64,000 nt of DNA, taken from Orbicella faveolata (lineage: Eukaryota; Cnidaria; Anthozoa; Scleractinia; Merulinidae). The notes beneath the pieces are model-generated. The model saw only the letters and a program-made list of their open reading frames with translations, was not told the DNA's origin and did not search any database. Location of the stretch: the NCBI RefSeq assembly GCF_002042975.1, contig NW_018149545.1, forward strand, positions 105,664-169,663. Reading direction: 5' to 3'. Positions 46,217 to 58,249 of the stretch are shown here, piece after piece. The position numbers were made by a program, and so were the translations under genes. Each line of letters starts with the position of its first letter. Within the stretch, counting starts at the first letter, position 1.

Positions 46217-46680
46217 GAAGTGAGCACGTAAGCTAGTTTTATCTATCTCGAATGATCCTTTCAGTAACTAAGCTGGTAAGGCCGCAATACAAGAAACTCC
46301 CTACAAAGGGTAGAATTTTTCAATAGCTGAAATTTTGAACTGATTCAGTGCTGCGCGCGGTTTGATTGAACTCGTTACCAGGGCCCCTACTCGAGCTGTT
46401 TGATAGCAAAACTGACTGTTGCTAACTAACAGAAGGAAATTAAGGCTCCCGTGTCTGAGTGTTAAACTTTCCCCTCCCCGGGTGGGGTGCTTGTCTCGGA
46501 ACTTTACTAGATTGTCCAGGGATAACAACTGTATTACTGACTAATCTTGTCGTCCTGCCAAGCTGACTTCCTGGCTAAATTGCTATCCTACAGGTGTCCT
46601 GCTTGCACAGAGAATTCGTCCTTAAGCTTCTGTCCTTGGTGCCTAGCTTTAGGCACGTTATTTTAAGAATAACAGAAACA

Positions 46681-48434
46681 AGTGTGAATTCAAAGTGCTA
46701 ACAGCATTGTAATTTTCTATCACCTTACGTATATTTAGTCTCTGTCGCTTGTAAACATCCTGAAACTGATGATGGCTACGGAGTATCCGAAACACGTCTT
46801 CCAAATTTAAGAGTGTGTGCATTAATTTTCTTTAAATGTGTAATCTCATTCATACTCCTAAGAGATTTTGGTAGAATTATCTACGATAACAGCCAAGTAC
46901 GAAGGAAAGCTAATTATAACGGACTTCCGCCAGCTAGAGGAATTCCTCAGTAACATTAACATTTTTATCGTTTTACAGAATTGGCAGCAGAAGATAAGCT
47001 GACCATGAAGTTTAACTTAGGAGCAGAAATAAATTAATCATCAATTGGTGTGCTAGTTAGTTTGTTAGACGGGTAATATGATAAAAAGACTGTAAACTGA
47101 ATGGAAACACACTGGTGGGTGTAAGAACCACACACATTAAACTCTGATCGTGAGTGAATCTAAGCTTTACCTTTTGCTTTTCTCTTTTAATGTTTCAATG
47201 TCATCTTGTTCGAGTTTTTATCCTGTATATATCTATTTATTATATGGTAAGGTAGTGTTTAGGAGAATCCGGGCCTTCTGATTGGTTCTGTCTTGGTGGG
47301 GATTTTGCCATACGGACCTTTTCATGTAAACAGTCATAAGCAATGCATTTTATTTTTCGAAAGCGGCCAAAAGCATGCTCCTGACTACCAGCTAGCTTGC
47401 TCGAGCCGTGTCGGGGAATGTTAGCTCTCGTGAAAACAAACCTAACCGTTCTCCAAGGGACCTGTATAAAGTGTAAAGTAATTAGCCAAGTAGAAGTGAA
47501 AGTAGCTTCCGGTTTGTGGGAGAGGGGAGGGGAGGGGGAGAACAATTGCTTATTTCTTGCCTGCCGGAGGACATTAAAATTTTGCCATTGGCACGTGACC
47601 ATGAATCAACCAATACCAGCGCGCGGTAGATTCAACTAAAGGAGGCTCAATACGGCTAAAACGTAGTGCAAAAGCTCCCGCTGTGGATCTTTTGAAGCTG
47701 AACAACCGAAGAGGAACCATAACTGCTTTTTAACCCTAAGAAGTACGACGAGCACCTTGTCCTTTTTATATGGGAGTTCTCCCCCCGGAGCCAATGTACG
47801 CAAAATGTCCATACAGGGAGTTCTATACGGGTGTAATATTTTTATTATTCAGCACTGAAGTCGCAAAGCACTCGAAGTCTTTCAACACACCCGGTAAAAT
47901 AAGTGCAAGTAATTGCATAAATGCTAGTACAATTAAGGATTCACATTTACGAAAAATTGTTTCAAAACTGCACAAGCCTATAGGCGAGCGCAGTTTAAGA
48001 AAAGTTTCAAATATCACTCGATCGTACGGTAAGACTTTAATTGCTCAAACTTGCATATATGCCCGAGAAAATCACCAACAAGCCTGTATTAATTTGCTCT
48101 CTAGTGCAAGAAATTTTACGATAAACTGGCTTGCTCTCAGCCAATCACATTGACGGAATTTTCTCCGTCATATACAGTGGATTCCCGATTTTTCGGACCT
48201 TCAAGAGAAACGAAAATTGGTTCGAAAAATCAGATAGTTTGAGAAATCGGGGGTAAAATTATAGCGTTTGACTGAGGAGACAGAAACGCCTTTTGGTTCG
48301 AGTTGTCGAGAGGTTCAAAAAAAGGAGGGTTCGAGAAATCGGGATTCTACTGTAACAAAAAAAAAATTAACACACTATATCGAAAAAACTGCATGTGTTG
48401 ACTGTGCATCGCTACGTATGTTTTCTTTTGAGCA
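46681..48434. repeat. 1754-bp perfect duplicate of 38211-39964
   Basis: The right-hand copy continues past 48434 into unique DNA, whereas the left copy ends at the scaffold gap. Confidence 0.85.
48173..48354. mobile_element. Tc1/mariner-type MITE, copy 2
   Basis: Identical to 39703-39884. Confidence 0.8.
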
Positions 48435-48989
48435 TTCCTTACACTGAGTTCCTTGTGTTCGCTGTAACTAGCGTTTTTTCCTGACTTTAAACCGCTAACA
48501 CTACTGAACTCGCTTTTTTTCCCAGCAAAAAGCTTTGCTGTTTAAAAAAAACACAACCCTAGTTTAGACATAACGCTAGCTGTATCTGCAATCATGCACA
48601 AATGTCTTAGGACAAATTTGCACTTTTGGCGCTTTTGCGCACACGCCAGACGCGAATACAACTTCACCTTCCTAACTTCGCCCCCCACCCCTCATACAAT
48701 GTTGAAAACTAGTAACTGCAATTTCACCTGATTTTCAACATTGTATTGTGTGTGTGTGTGTGTGTGGTGTTCGGGGGGGGGGGGGGACAGCCACACGTTT
48801 TTAAAAGGATAGAGCGCTTTTTTCAAACTTCAGGTTGTAAAACACAGATAATTCGTTACATTACATAAGTGTCCCAAGGACTTTTGTCCACGATTGTAGA
48901 TATGCCCACCCAGGTCTCCAAGGGTTTTCGGCACTCTCGGAAAGAAAAAGACTTCTTAGTTTTTCCGTCACTTTATGAGATAATTTCAT
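48435..48989. other. 3' flank of PRRT-like gene 4 with TG and G runs
   Basis: A (TG)n run at about 48747-48766 is followed by a run of 14-15 G near 48774, read before the minus-strand gene end at 48990. No gene is seen. Confidence 0.6.
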
Positions 48990-50012
48990 TTAAACGTGTT
49001 GAAGCTCAACAGTGTTTTCATTTGCGGGAGACTCTACCGACCCAATAGTTGGTGTCAGTGAATCGCTTTTCTTCCCTTGCGTGTTCCTCTCATTCACCGC
49101 GTACCACAGGACAACCACCATGTAAATCTCCACAATTCGAAGCATCGTTTGAAACGCTAACCACGGCCATGCTGAAACGTGACGCGCGTCGGAAAAAACA
49201 CCATAAATGCTTGACATTGCGTAGACTTGCATGACGCAAATTAGAACGCCGCCCACGACTGCCGCGAGACACGTGCGAAAGATCGCGCGCGTGCGAGTCC
49301 CGCGTGTTCTGGATGATTCTGTAGCCCATCTCTTGCTCGATTCGATGATTGTAAATTTTTTCCAGATTAGAATCGCTACCATGGAATAGAATACCGTGAG
49401 AGACAAACCAAACACAATATACAGGGCTTGGCAAGCGAAAGTTAGTCCCTTGAACGCAGGGATGAAAGAAATCGTGAACTCAGCTCCCAACACGAAGAAG
49501 AAATATGGCAGTGTTGCCATAGCAATGTTCCTTGTATTATACCACTTCTGAAATCGAAGCTTGAGTACTAGAGCGTTCCTCATTACAATAAACACCAAAG
49601 TGTAGGCAGTTATAAGACAAGGCTGTCCAATTCCCCAGAGAATGTTTATCACGAAAACGGGGGCAATTTTCCTCCAATGGTACGCATCAATGCAAAGAAA
49701 CAGGCTTCTTGTAAAACAGAACAGTCCCAATAGACTCAAAACAATGATCGGGACTTTGTTTTGCGGGATGACCCGAGCTCCTTTGAAGCGTTTCCTCAAC
49801 GAAATCACTATGAAGAGGAAAACCAAGGTGTAGATGGCGCCCAGGCCGTACTGATGAAAATCCCACCCAATTCCCCACTCTTCAACGGCCTTCGACCATT
49901 CCGGAAGGGGCTCGGCTAATACTTCGGCCTTCGGATGATGTTCGGATACTGTCGGCTCTGTTTCGGGTGCTGAGTTGTTAACTCTGTTTTCTGGCTCCGG
50001 AATTGAGCTCAT
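48990..50012 (-). CDS. PRRT3/PRRT4-like membrane protein, gene 4
   Basis: Intronless, 340 aa, starting MSSIPEPEN, the same start context as the other copies. Signature PLPEWSKAVEEWGIGW then HQYGLG at about 48-70. Seven hydrophobic segments follow in the family order, with RSLFLCIDAYH between 2 and 3 and RNALVLKLRFQKWYNTRN after 3. The third cytoplasmic-like loop has SKRWATESSRTRGTRTR, more basic than in copy 1. The C-terminus is Ser/Thr- and Glu-rich. The gene is clearly older than copies 1-3, with much lower identity outside the motifs. Its 5' flank toward 50.1 kb is AT-rich without a clear TATA box. Confidence 0.82.
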   Translation of the reverse strand: MSSIPEPENRVNNSAPETEPTVSEHHPKAEVLAEPLPEWSKAVEEWGIGWDFHQYGLGAIYTLVFLFIVISLRKRFKGARVIPQNKVPIIVLSLLGLFCFTRSLFLCIDAYHWRKIAPVFVINILWGIGQPCLITAYTLVFIVMRNALVLKLRFQKWYNTRNIAMATLPYFFFVLGAEFTISFIPAFKGLTFACQALYIVFGLSLTVFYSMVAILIWKKFTIIESSKRWATESSRTRGTRTRAIFRTCLAAVVGGVLICVMQVYAMSSIYGVFSDARHVSAWPWLAFQTMLRIVEIYMVVVLWYAVNERNTQGKKSDSLTPTIGSVESPANENTVELQHV

Positions 50013-51471
50013 TTCGGCACTTCTGTCGCGTGCTCAAATCCAGGATCTTTGATTTTCGTAAGCAATTTTAAGCCAGCACGTACATGTGGATGTTTTGTTT
50101 CTTAAGTCATCCAAACTGTTTATTCTTATTCAGATTTGACATCAGTTTTTATTGTTTCATCCGCCATATGCTGCCGGTCTCTTAAGCAAAGCATTTAAAC
50201 TGTCAGTCTTTGTGAAGTCAAGTCCATTCAAATGCTGCAGTCCCTCAGAAAAAAGTATTCCTTTGACAGTGGAAACAAAGACCAGTTTATCCAAACAGTC
50301 GAAGCTAAGCGTTTTCCTCTTTATCCAAATCTGTTGGAATAAAATGAGATAAAGCAGACAATTAGAGTTGCGAGACGAACACGATATTCAGATATTCTTT
50401 GATAAGGCTTTTTTATGGAAAATACGTTTTAAGTTCCTGTTTACTTGTCCGAGAAAGCAATACGTTCATGGTGTCAGATGTTTTTTTTAAAATTAAAGTT
50501 GAAGTTTGTTTGTTTTTTGTTGCCGGATAATCCCACAAGATTGCTTTTTCCGTTCAAATCGTCAATATTTTGACGTGGCTAAAATTACCTCCATTAAGTC
50601 CTTTGTTGCACGTGACTTTTTGTCTCATCTTACTTCGATTTCTATATTTGCAAGAGTAAATTGATGTCAATCTCTAAACCGTCTGTTGGGATGGTGGAGC
50701 AGCTGTCAAATTATTTTCCATTTTTGCAGGCTAAACAGAACAAATGGACACCTTTATTTTGTGTCACATTTTGTTTCTGTACTATTTTAAGGCTGAAATG
50801 AAATGCAGGCCCGTTTGTGTATAAAAGATGCCAATTATTTCACGAAGAGGAAACACTGAAAAACATAATATTCTACGAACACAAAAGGACTGCCAAGATA
50901 ACCATTCCTTATGTAAATTAACTTTTATAAAGGCCCTTGCAATACCTCCCGAAGTTCATTTAAGTTTAACTAAGTCTTTTCAGGTATTTTAATTTTAAAA
51001 ACAATAAATAAAAAAGCTGCTAATAAACACTGTCTCTTCTGGAGTAAATATTGCTGTTATTTCTTCGTATCAACGTTGTCTGTTACGTAATAGACTTTTT
51101 GAGGGAAACATAAAACCTTAAAAGACTCCGAGTGTTAAGCCATCTTGATTAAAGCTTATACAGTTTTAAATGACAGAACGTTTTTAAATAAAAACAAATG
51201 ACTTTTTTAATTCGAATTCCGGGAGTGTAATTTCTGTCGTGCGAAATTACCGACTAATGTTTCGTGAAAATAATTAATCTGATAGTTTTGTTTTCCTTTA
51301 CGGGCCCAGAAAAATTAAGTAAGACATATGCTCGCACTCGGTAAAGCTCGTGTTTTCCCTACATCGAGATAAGAGACTGGTCGTAAGTTAACTATACCTA
51401 ATTTAGCACATGCCCTTCTGTTGTAGTTCAGGAGAGACACAAGGAAGAAAACTGGGAAAAGTTAAAAATTT
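50013..51471. other. Gene-poor DNA upstream of PRRT-like gene 4
   Basis: AT-rich, no repeat family recognised, no supported gene. The promoter of gene 4 should lie in the first few hundred bases. Confidence 0.5.
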
Positions 51472-51873
51472 ATGTTTCTAAGACCTATTTACCTCCTGTT
51501 GCGAGCGCCAGAGACGCTGATCCTCCAAGGAGTGTTTCTAATTATCACAAAGACGGCAAAGGATGCAAACAGTCAAGAAGAATACTTAAAAGCCATTGTT
51601 AGCTCTGTCCAATCAGCGATCGTCCGTTACAAGCATCACTTTTTAGCGCCACTAAGACCTGGCCTCCACATCCGGGACTTAAACTGCGTGGACGTTGTCG
51701 TGCAAAAAGCTACTTTTTACTGCACGAACGTTAAAGAGATAAAACCTGAATTCTTTGAGAGAGGAAACAGTTTACACATTATTAGATATAGGACGAACGA
51801 TCTTTTCGACACTGTTCGATATACATCCTTCGGATTTCGACCAAAATCTAAGAGAAGGAATTTAACGGTATGA
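51472..51873 (+). CDS. Hypothetical 133-aa open frame
   Basis: Starts at ATG (MFLRPIYLLLRAPE) and runs 133 codons to TGA at 51871, in DNA where stops are otherwise frequent. The middle has RYKHHFLAPLRPGLHIRDL, the end KPKSKRR-like basic residues (RPKSKRRNLT). There is a GTATGA just before the stop that could be a splice donor, and a TTGTAG acceptor-like site at about 51427. I recognise no domain. It could be an exon of an unknown gene or a chance frame. Confidence 0.2.
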   Translation: MFLRPIYLLLRAPETLILQGVFLIITKTAKDANSQEEYLKAIVSSVQSAIVRYKHHFLAPLRPGLHIRDLNCVDVVVQKATFYCTNVKEIKPEFFERGNSLHIIRYRTNDLFDTVRYTSFGFRPKSKRRNLTV

Positions 51874-54800
51874 TATTTAAATAAGCTAGCCCGTACAAAT
51901 CCTGCAATCTTTTTTTTTTTCAAGAAAAAATTATTCAAAAATTTATTTTATAATACCAAAGTGTAATTTCTATTCGCCAGGTTAAAGGAGCTGAGTACGT
52001 CATGGTATGCGCATCTCGGAAAGTTTAGCCTAAATTTTTCAAGTTCGTCGTTTGTAATTCGTGTTAATCTTCTCCATCCTTAACCATCCTTGTTCCTTTT
52101 TGGTTTATTATTATCTCTTTGGTGTTTTTCTATCTTAGTAAACTATTATTTTCAGGGTCCTTCAATTTAAAAGTAATTTTGCACCTGGTCAAAATAACTC
52201 AAAGAAACCGCGACTGAGCACCTTTAAGAAAGAAAACGCTCTAAAGCAAGACTTACGAAACTGAATTTTATCACACCTATAAAACACTGTTGATTCTCAT
52301 TGCGATCTCAATGCATGCAAAACAACTGCGACTAAAAATCACAGCTAGAATATCTGAGATATCGTGTTTTCTTTCATGTCAAGGAACTGAAAATTTTCAT
52401 CTCTGTTTTGACTGACGAAAAGACATTTACTTTACCTCCAGAACTGATTAAATTCAGCAAATCTTGGGCGTATATATACCCCATTTTTAGCGTAGTTTCT
52501 TGTGAAGTAGCATTAATGGTTAAATTAATGGTTAACGGTCAAACTGCAAATGCCGAATTCAAAGTTTCTGGCAACTGAAGAAATCTGGTTGTCTTCTTGC
52601 CCCGCGCAATATATTTTACTTTGATTTGTATTTTGCATTAAGTTTTAATTTAGCCTTCGATCAGTCTCTGTTCACCAAACAGTGCCGAAACTGTTTATGA
52701 TCAATACCTCGGATAAGATTCAACGCACATTTAATATTTGCAACAAAATGATTGCGAAGTCATTGTTTTGCGATGTTTGGCAACAATATTTGTTCAACAA
52801 ATCTGTTTCAATATTCAGTCCAAATTTCGAATGGTCAATTTTGGAACAGTATCTATCTCGAAAAACCCAGGTTTGACTGATAAATCCTGTGGTATCTTTG
52901 CATCAAACGTCTTGGTGGTGGTACCAAACTTTTGTTTCTGTCGGCTAGTGATATCTTTCTTCACTTTGATGAATGAAATTTGCGTGTAGTTCGCAACAGC
53001 ACACAATGTATTTAAAATCACGTTATTCGATTCATCTATATTTGATTCTGGTTAGTTTAGATGTATCATGGCCAAACTCCGCAATCTTTATTCTTGTATC
53101 GGAAAGGATGACCAAATGAATTATAAATCAAACCTTCTTAGATGTGCTTCAACCAATATGTTAAGCTGTTTTCGATCAGAAAGTAATTGCAGATTTGCTT
53201 TAATATGGACTAGTTCTTCCTGAGCTCTGTAACTGGCTCATTAAACTCGTGCTAATTGCTTCCTCCAATCAGAGCGCGAACACGCTATTATTTTTAACCA
53301 ATTAGGAGCAAAGATCGAACCGAACGCGAAAGTGTTTTCCCGCGCTTTGAACCGGTTGCGTGCGCATTCGTTTCCAGTCGCTGATTGGTGAATTGCGTCT
53401 TCCCGTTTGTTTTCACTGCCTATATGTCACTGAGATAATTTTGTGTTTGGTTTTCTTGCACATATTATCACTTTTTTCATATCCTTGGTTGACTTCTAAT
53501 TAAAGTTTCGTCACACAAAGATTATATTTTTATTATTCGTTACACAAAGATTAGATTTTGTGATTTTTTAGTTAAAAATGGGAACCAAAGGCATGTCCAA
53601 ATTAAATTTAAAGAGCTAATTGCAAAAGAGAGTTGTACGCGCGGAATTTGTGGTAATTTTATCTACTAGTAAGTTAATCTATTCATCCTTGTGGTAACGA
53701 AATACACGACCAATAAATAAAGCAAAGCAAATAATTGATTTATTTATGATGTGAAGTATATATGAAATAATTCATATTTTTTATATTGTAAGAGAATGTA
53801 TAGACAAGACCGTGTAATATTGACAATTGCTGACGACAAAATATTAAGACATTTCATGCCGTTGTATTTTCCCAGTTTTTATTTCCTGTGAAGACTTACC
53901 TTGATACTAATATATTATTATATGCAGACCCATTTGAACATTGCAATTTGCGGAAAAAGGCTTGATTCTCGAGCCTTCGATTTCTTAAACCTCGAACCGA
54001 AATTCATTTCATTTTGATTTTCCTTGCACAAACATGACAAAGGATATTTAACCGCTAACATATGGTCTCTTGCAGCTAACTGAATGGAACCCTCCATAAC
54101 GAAGCGATTTTCGGCTACTTGGGAAAAAACTAACATTAGATATTAGTCGAACCTTAGAAAACTTCGAAACCAAATATTAATGCTGATTTCATTTATCTCA
54201 GTCACATTGAAGCGAACTATAAAGTCTTCCAGACAGGTTCCAGCAAGCGACAAATCTTTATCAGAAATACGCGAAATAATCTGTCAGACTCTATTCATCC
54301 ATGATAGAGAGGATTTTTGATTCAAACATAACGTAACAGACAAAAGATTAATTATCACCCGTTCTTTCAGCTGTGTTTTTCCTTGGATTGAAACCAGCCT
54401 TTGAGAGTCTGCACAGGTATAATCGGCCGGCTGAGCACAAATGTTGAGTTTTGTTCTCCCGATTTGGCTTACTGTTTTAGCTGAGTTTTATTTGTAAATG
54501 AAGATCTGAATTGAATTTCCAACAAAAACAGAATTTTGCAGTAATCTATGAAAACATACCCTGAAAATACAATGCCACAATTCGGCTAATTCGATGGCGG
54601 TCTTCGATATCTCGAACTCCCATGTTTCAAACAGCAATATTCGTTTCCGTTACTGAGAGATTCAAGGAATCGGGACTCAACTGTAATGGTGTTTCGATCG
54701 CTACGCGATTGGGTCGGCCATTCTCAAACTCAGTGGTATGCACTCATGATGTTTGAGACATTTAATCTTCTGTCTTAACCCGTTGGGAAAGAGTCACTTG

Positions 54801-57800
54801 TAACCATTTTGAAAAATGTTTACGATATTACAACTGCACTATAAGAACCAGGTTATATTTTTCAACCGCTAGTTCGAATCACGACAACTTTCGACTATAC
54901 ACAAAATGGAAAAAAAAAATAGAGATGTTTGTTGCTATCAGTCGGTAGCGATTTCAACAAGGCCCAAAATGATCAAATCAGCAGTTCGCGAATTTAAATG
55001 AATCTGACCTAACGGGCAAAAGCAAAAAGCGTAATCTAGGCGCGACTGTGGTCGCCGGTAGACTTTGCGAAATCTTCAGTTAGTAAATTTTACCTGATAT
55101 AGTTCGGGTTTGTTCAGATCTATATGCTACCTACGCTGAGAAATTTAAATTAAAGCTGCAAGATGGTCTCTGAAGGACCTGAAAAGCTTGGCGTAATTGA
55201 AAGTTATCTACAAAATGGTTCAAAGTTATTGGAATGCCTCCTACCTGGTTCGCGTGGCTGCCTCAGTGTTCCTTCTTGCCAGTTTCTGACAATCTTTTTG
55301 AGTTTTACGACCAGATTTTTATCTACTTCACACTGCTAATTGAAGATAACGAAGTTGCAATTAGCGAATTTTCGCAAGTCTGCAGTTCTAATCACATAAG
55401 TTGTAACAATAAAATCGCTTTTGTCCAAACCATTACAATTATGGCACTTTTTGTCTCTTGTTTTTTTGTCAACGTTCTTTACAATTAATCTCTATCCATC
55501 AATGGCATTAGCTCAGGCTCCTTGTGCTTAATAGCTATGCTAATTACACTCATGGCTACAATACAACAAATTGAATACCCAGGCTTTTTCCTACCCTGTA
55601 GAGCGACTATTCGACAATATAGGGCCTAAGAATTTAGAATCTTTAGATAAAGTGATTTATGCTGCCTTCTTTTGATTTATAAAGTAAAACATAGAAAATA
55701 CAACCGTGGCAGCTATTACGTCTACACACAATTCTTTCATTCTTATCTCAAGCCGTCTATTTTTGCCTATACAGTGGTTCAGTTATTTCTTGATCTAGGC
55801 GACCTTATCTTAATTACTGTAACGAGTAAAGCGAAATGCTTTTTATCTTCATGGTCACGGAATGGTTTTGTGTTAAACTCCCTCGTACTTTCCATGCTGC
55901 AAATTTCCTTAACTATTTTCACACGCTTCCCGTGAAAAGAGAAAAAAAAATGTTAGAAATACAAATAAGCAACTGATATTGAACAACAAGACGAGAGGCG
56001 GAAATTGCAAGTGCGTGGAATTCTAAATGTTGTTTCTGCATTTTCTCAACGTTTTTTAACCTTAAATAGTAATGAATGTGATTGTTGTTGTGTATCGTGC
56101 CTCATTATTTCAATATCGTTTATGATTCATCGATCAAGATAAGCGCATATCATAGAATAAGACTCCAGTTCCCTGTTATCATCGGAGCGTGTCTAAGAAT
56201 GAGACATGAATTAACTTAAACGATAACTGCGTAGGCTGATTTATATGTTACGATCTGTTGGCGCGATTTGGCTGAAACTTGATAAGAAAATCGCCTCCAT
56301 GTATGAGCTTGTATGGGAGCAAAAGTTGGGCCGATTTTCATGCGTTCATGTCCAGAAAGGACCTATAGGAAGAGCTAGGGAAGAACGTATTCGGGTTACG
56401 AAACTGTTCGTCCCCTGACCTACCTGTCTGTTTTAGCCGGCGGGGCCTAGGTACGAGGAAAAGGTAGCTCCGGAGACTAATGATTTCCTCTCGGATGTAA
56501 AAATGACGTCATCAATTTCGTAAAAAACTTAGCCTACACTAGTAACGATTTAAAGATGATTCTTGATTTTAGTTCTAAATTCTATTCCAAGCGCTGATGA
56601 GTAAAATATTTCTGTGATGCTTCTGTAGCCGCCGGAATCTGAGGTTCAACTGGTTAGCCGCCGACCAAGAGGTTGATGACCTGTATTTGTCTTGAGATTA
56701 GTTTGAGTAAATGTATGAGTGAGGTAGAATAAAATCGTCCTAGGAAGTGACTAGAATACACATTTTTAACTGTTGGATCAAGCAGCTGTGTATTTTTATG
56801 ATGAGGGGAGTTGATGTAAGGCAACCTGGATCCCAGGCTCCCTCCCCTTTGCCTCCCTTGTAGTTCTGGAAGGCGTCCAGGTGACGTTACGTGGTAAATA
56901 GAGCAGAAACGTACACCTTTTCCAGATGACGATTTCAGGTTGAAGTAATCTCTTTAGTGACAATTACAAAGTCGTGATTCACGGGGAACTGATTATCATC
57001 AGATTATCATGAAGGTAAATCGCGTAGGGAAAAAGCAGCCATTCGTCGTTTTACAACGAAAATATATCAAATTGCAGCTCAGTCTTGATTGGGGGCGGCA
57101 AGGAAATCTAGGAAGCACTTAGATTTATCTATTTGTCATATCATTGATTTTTAAGGTGTTTTAAAGTTCTGAATTTTGAATTCGACATTCTATAACACAG
57201 TTCAGTGATTTTTCCATGATCCGTTGTGATCCCGAGTTTAAAACAGATCAGCTAGATTAGCCTGCATTAGGCCGAATCTTATTCCTAATTATATTTTACT
57301 CAAATTATGTTGGGAGTTATTTTCGACATTTTCTGTAAGTTATAATTATTGGAACCGTGTTGTATTTCAATTAACGATGTGGGGAATTTTAGCTTTTTTT
57401 TTCGATTGAAAGATCGGCCGTTATGTTTACTGCAAGTAAACTTGATGTCCTCAGGTCGTGTCCATTATCTAAAGAATGAAAGATATGTTTTTCACGAATA
57501 CGAGTTTTTAATTTAATTATATTGAATAGATAAAAACTGACAACTGATCAATTCATTACATAGCGCTGTTCTTCAAGTTTTCCGGCTCTGCACTGGAAGT
57601 TGTATGGCAAATAAACGACTTGCAAAAAGATCAATTTCTCCTTCAAAGTACTTCAGTGACGAGAAAATTTATAGTGTACTGGCACTCAACTGAGAGTAGC
57701 CAATAAATTTGCATTTTTATGAGTAACTACTTCAGGGAAAAAATCCTTAAGCGTTGAAATAACTCGTGTGTACATAATTCAACCTTGATTCTTTTACTGA

Positions 57801-58249
57801 GTGAATTCTATAGCTAAGAAGTGTTCGATTAGTACTCTTGAAAATCAACACGCCCTTAAAAACATATGAAATATGTAAGTGTATATTTTTCAAATGCACA
57901 AAAATAACCATGTTGTCTTGAACACACTGCGTGCAGGAAGTTCTATGTACTTAATTAGTCTGCAGGGTGTTTTGTAGGATTTTATCTCGTACAATTTGCC
58001 TTTTTGAAACGGCATTGTTCTCCTTTCTGGTTTCCTCTATATATTTTATACTATAAATAGCTAAGTTTGCGGAAGTTTTTGCTTTATATACGACTATCTA
58101 TCTTTTCAGCTACTTTATTTGCTTTCCAGACAGCTGGAGAGAAACACAGTCTGCACTCTCGTACAGTCCTCAAAAAAGCTAAATATTTACAATTTTCGGG
58201 GAACATTTCTTGTACCCGTTCAGGTCAAACGCCGATAACGGACATAAAG
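51874..58249. other. 6.4-kb gene-poor stretch before PRRT-like gene 5
   Basis: No supported gene. At 53260-53400 there is a GAACACGCTATTA ... TTTTCCCGCGCTTTG ... GGTTG repeat like that at 8290-8400 in SRPRA. Around 54540-54690 lies a decayed ATCGGGACTCAACTGTA MITE end. A GC-richer island at 56260-56510 (GGCGCGATTTGG, GTTTTAGCCGGCGGGG) may be another repeat. The frame of gene 5 stays open upstream to about 58067 but without a credible start. Confidence 0.45.

Noticed and set aside
55234-55935. Two plus-strand frames of 84 and 87 aa, rich in hydrophobic residues
   Set aside because: Low-complexity Phe/Leu/Ile content as expected from T-rich DNA; no start context or homologue recognised.
58067-58249. 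N-terminal extension of PRRT-like gene 5
   Set aside because: The frame is open but has no ATG, and the family start context (MxS/MAS shortly before an acidic N-terminus) fits 58250.
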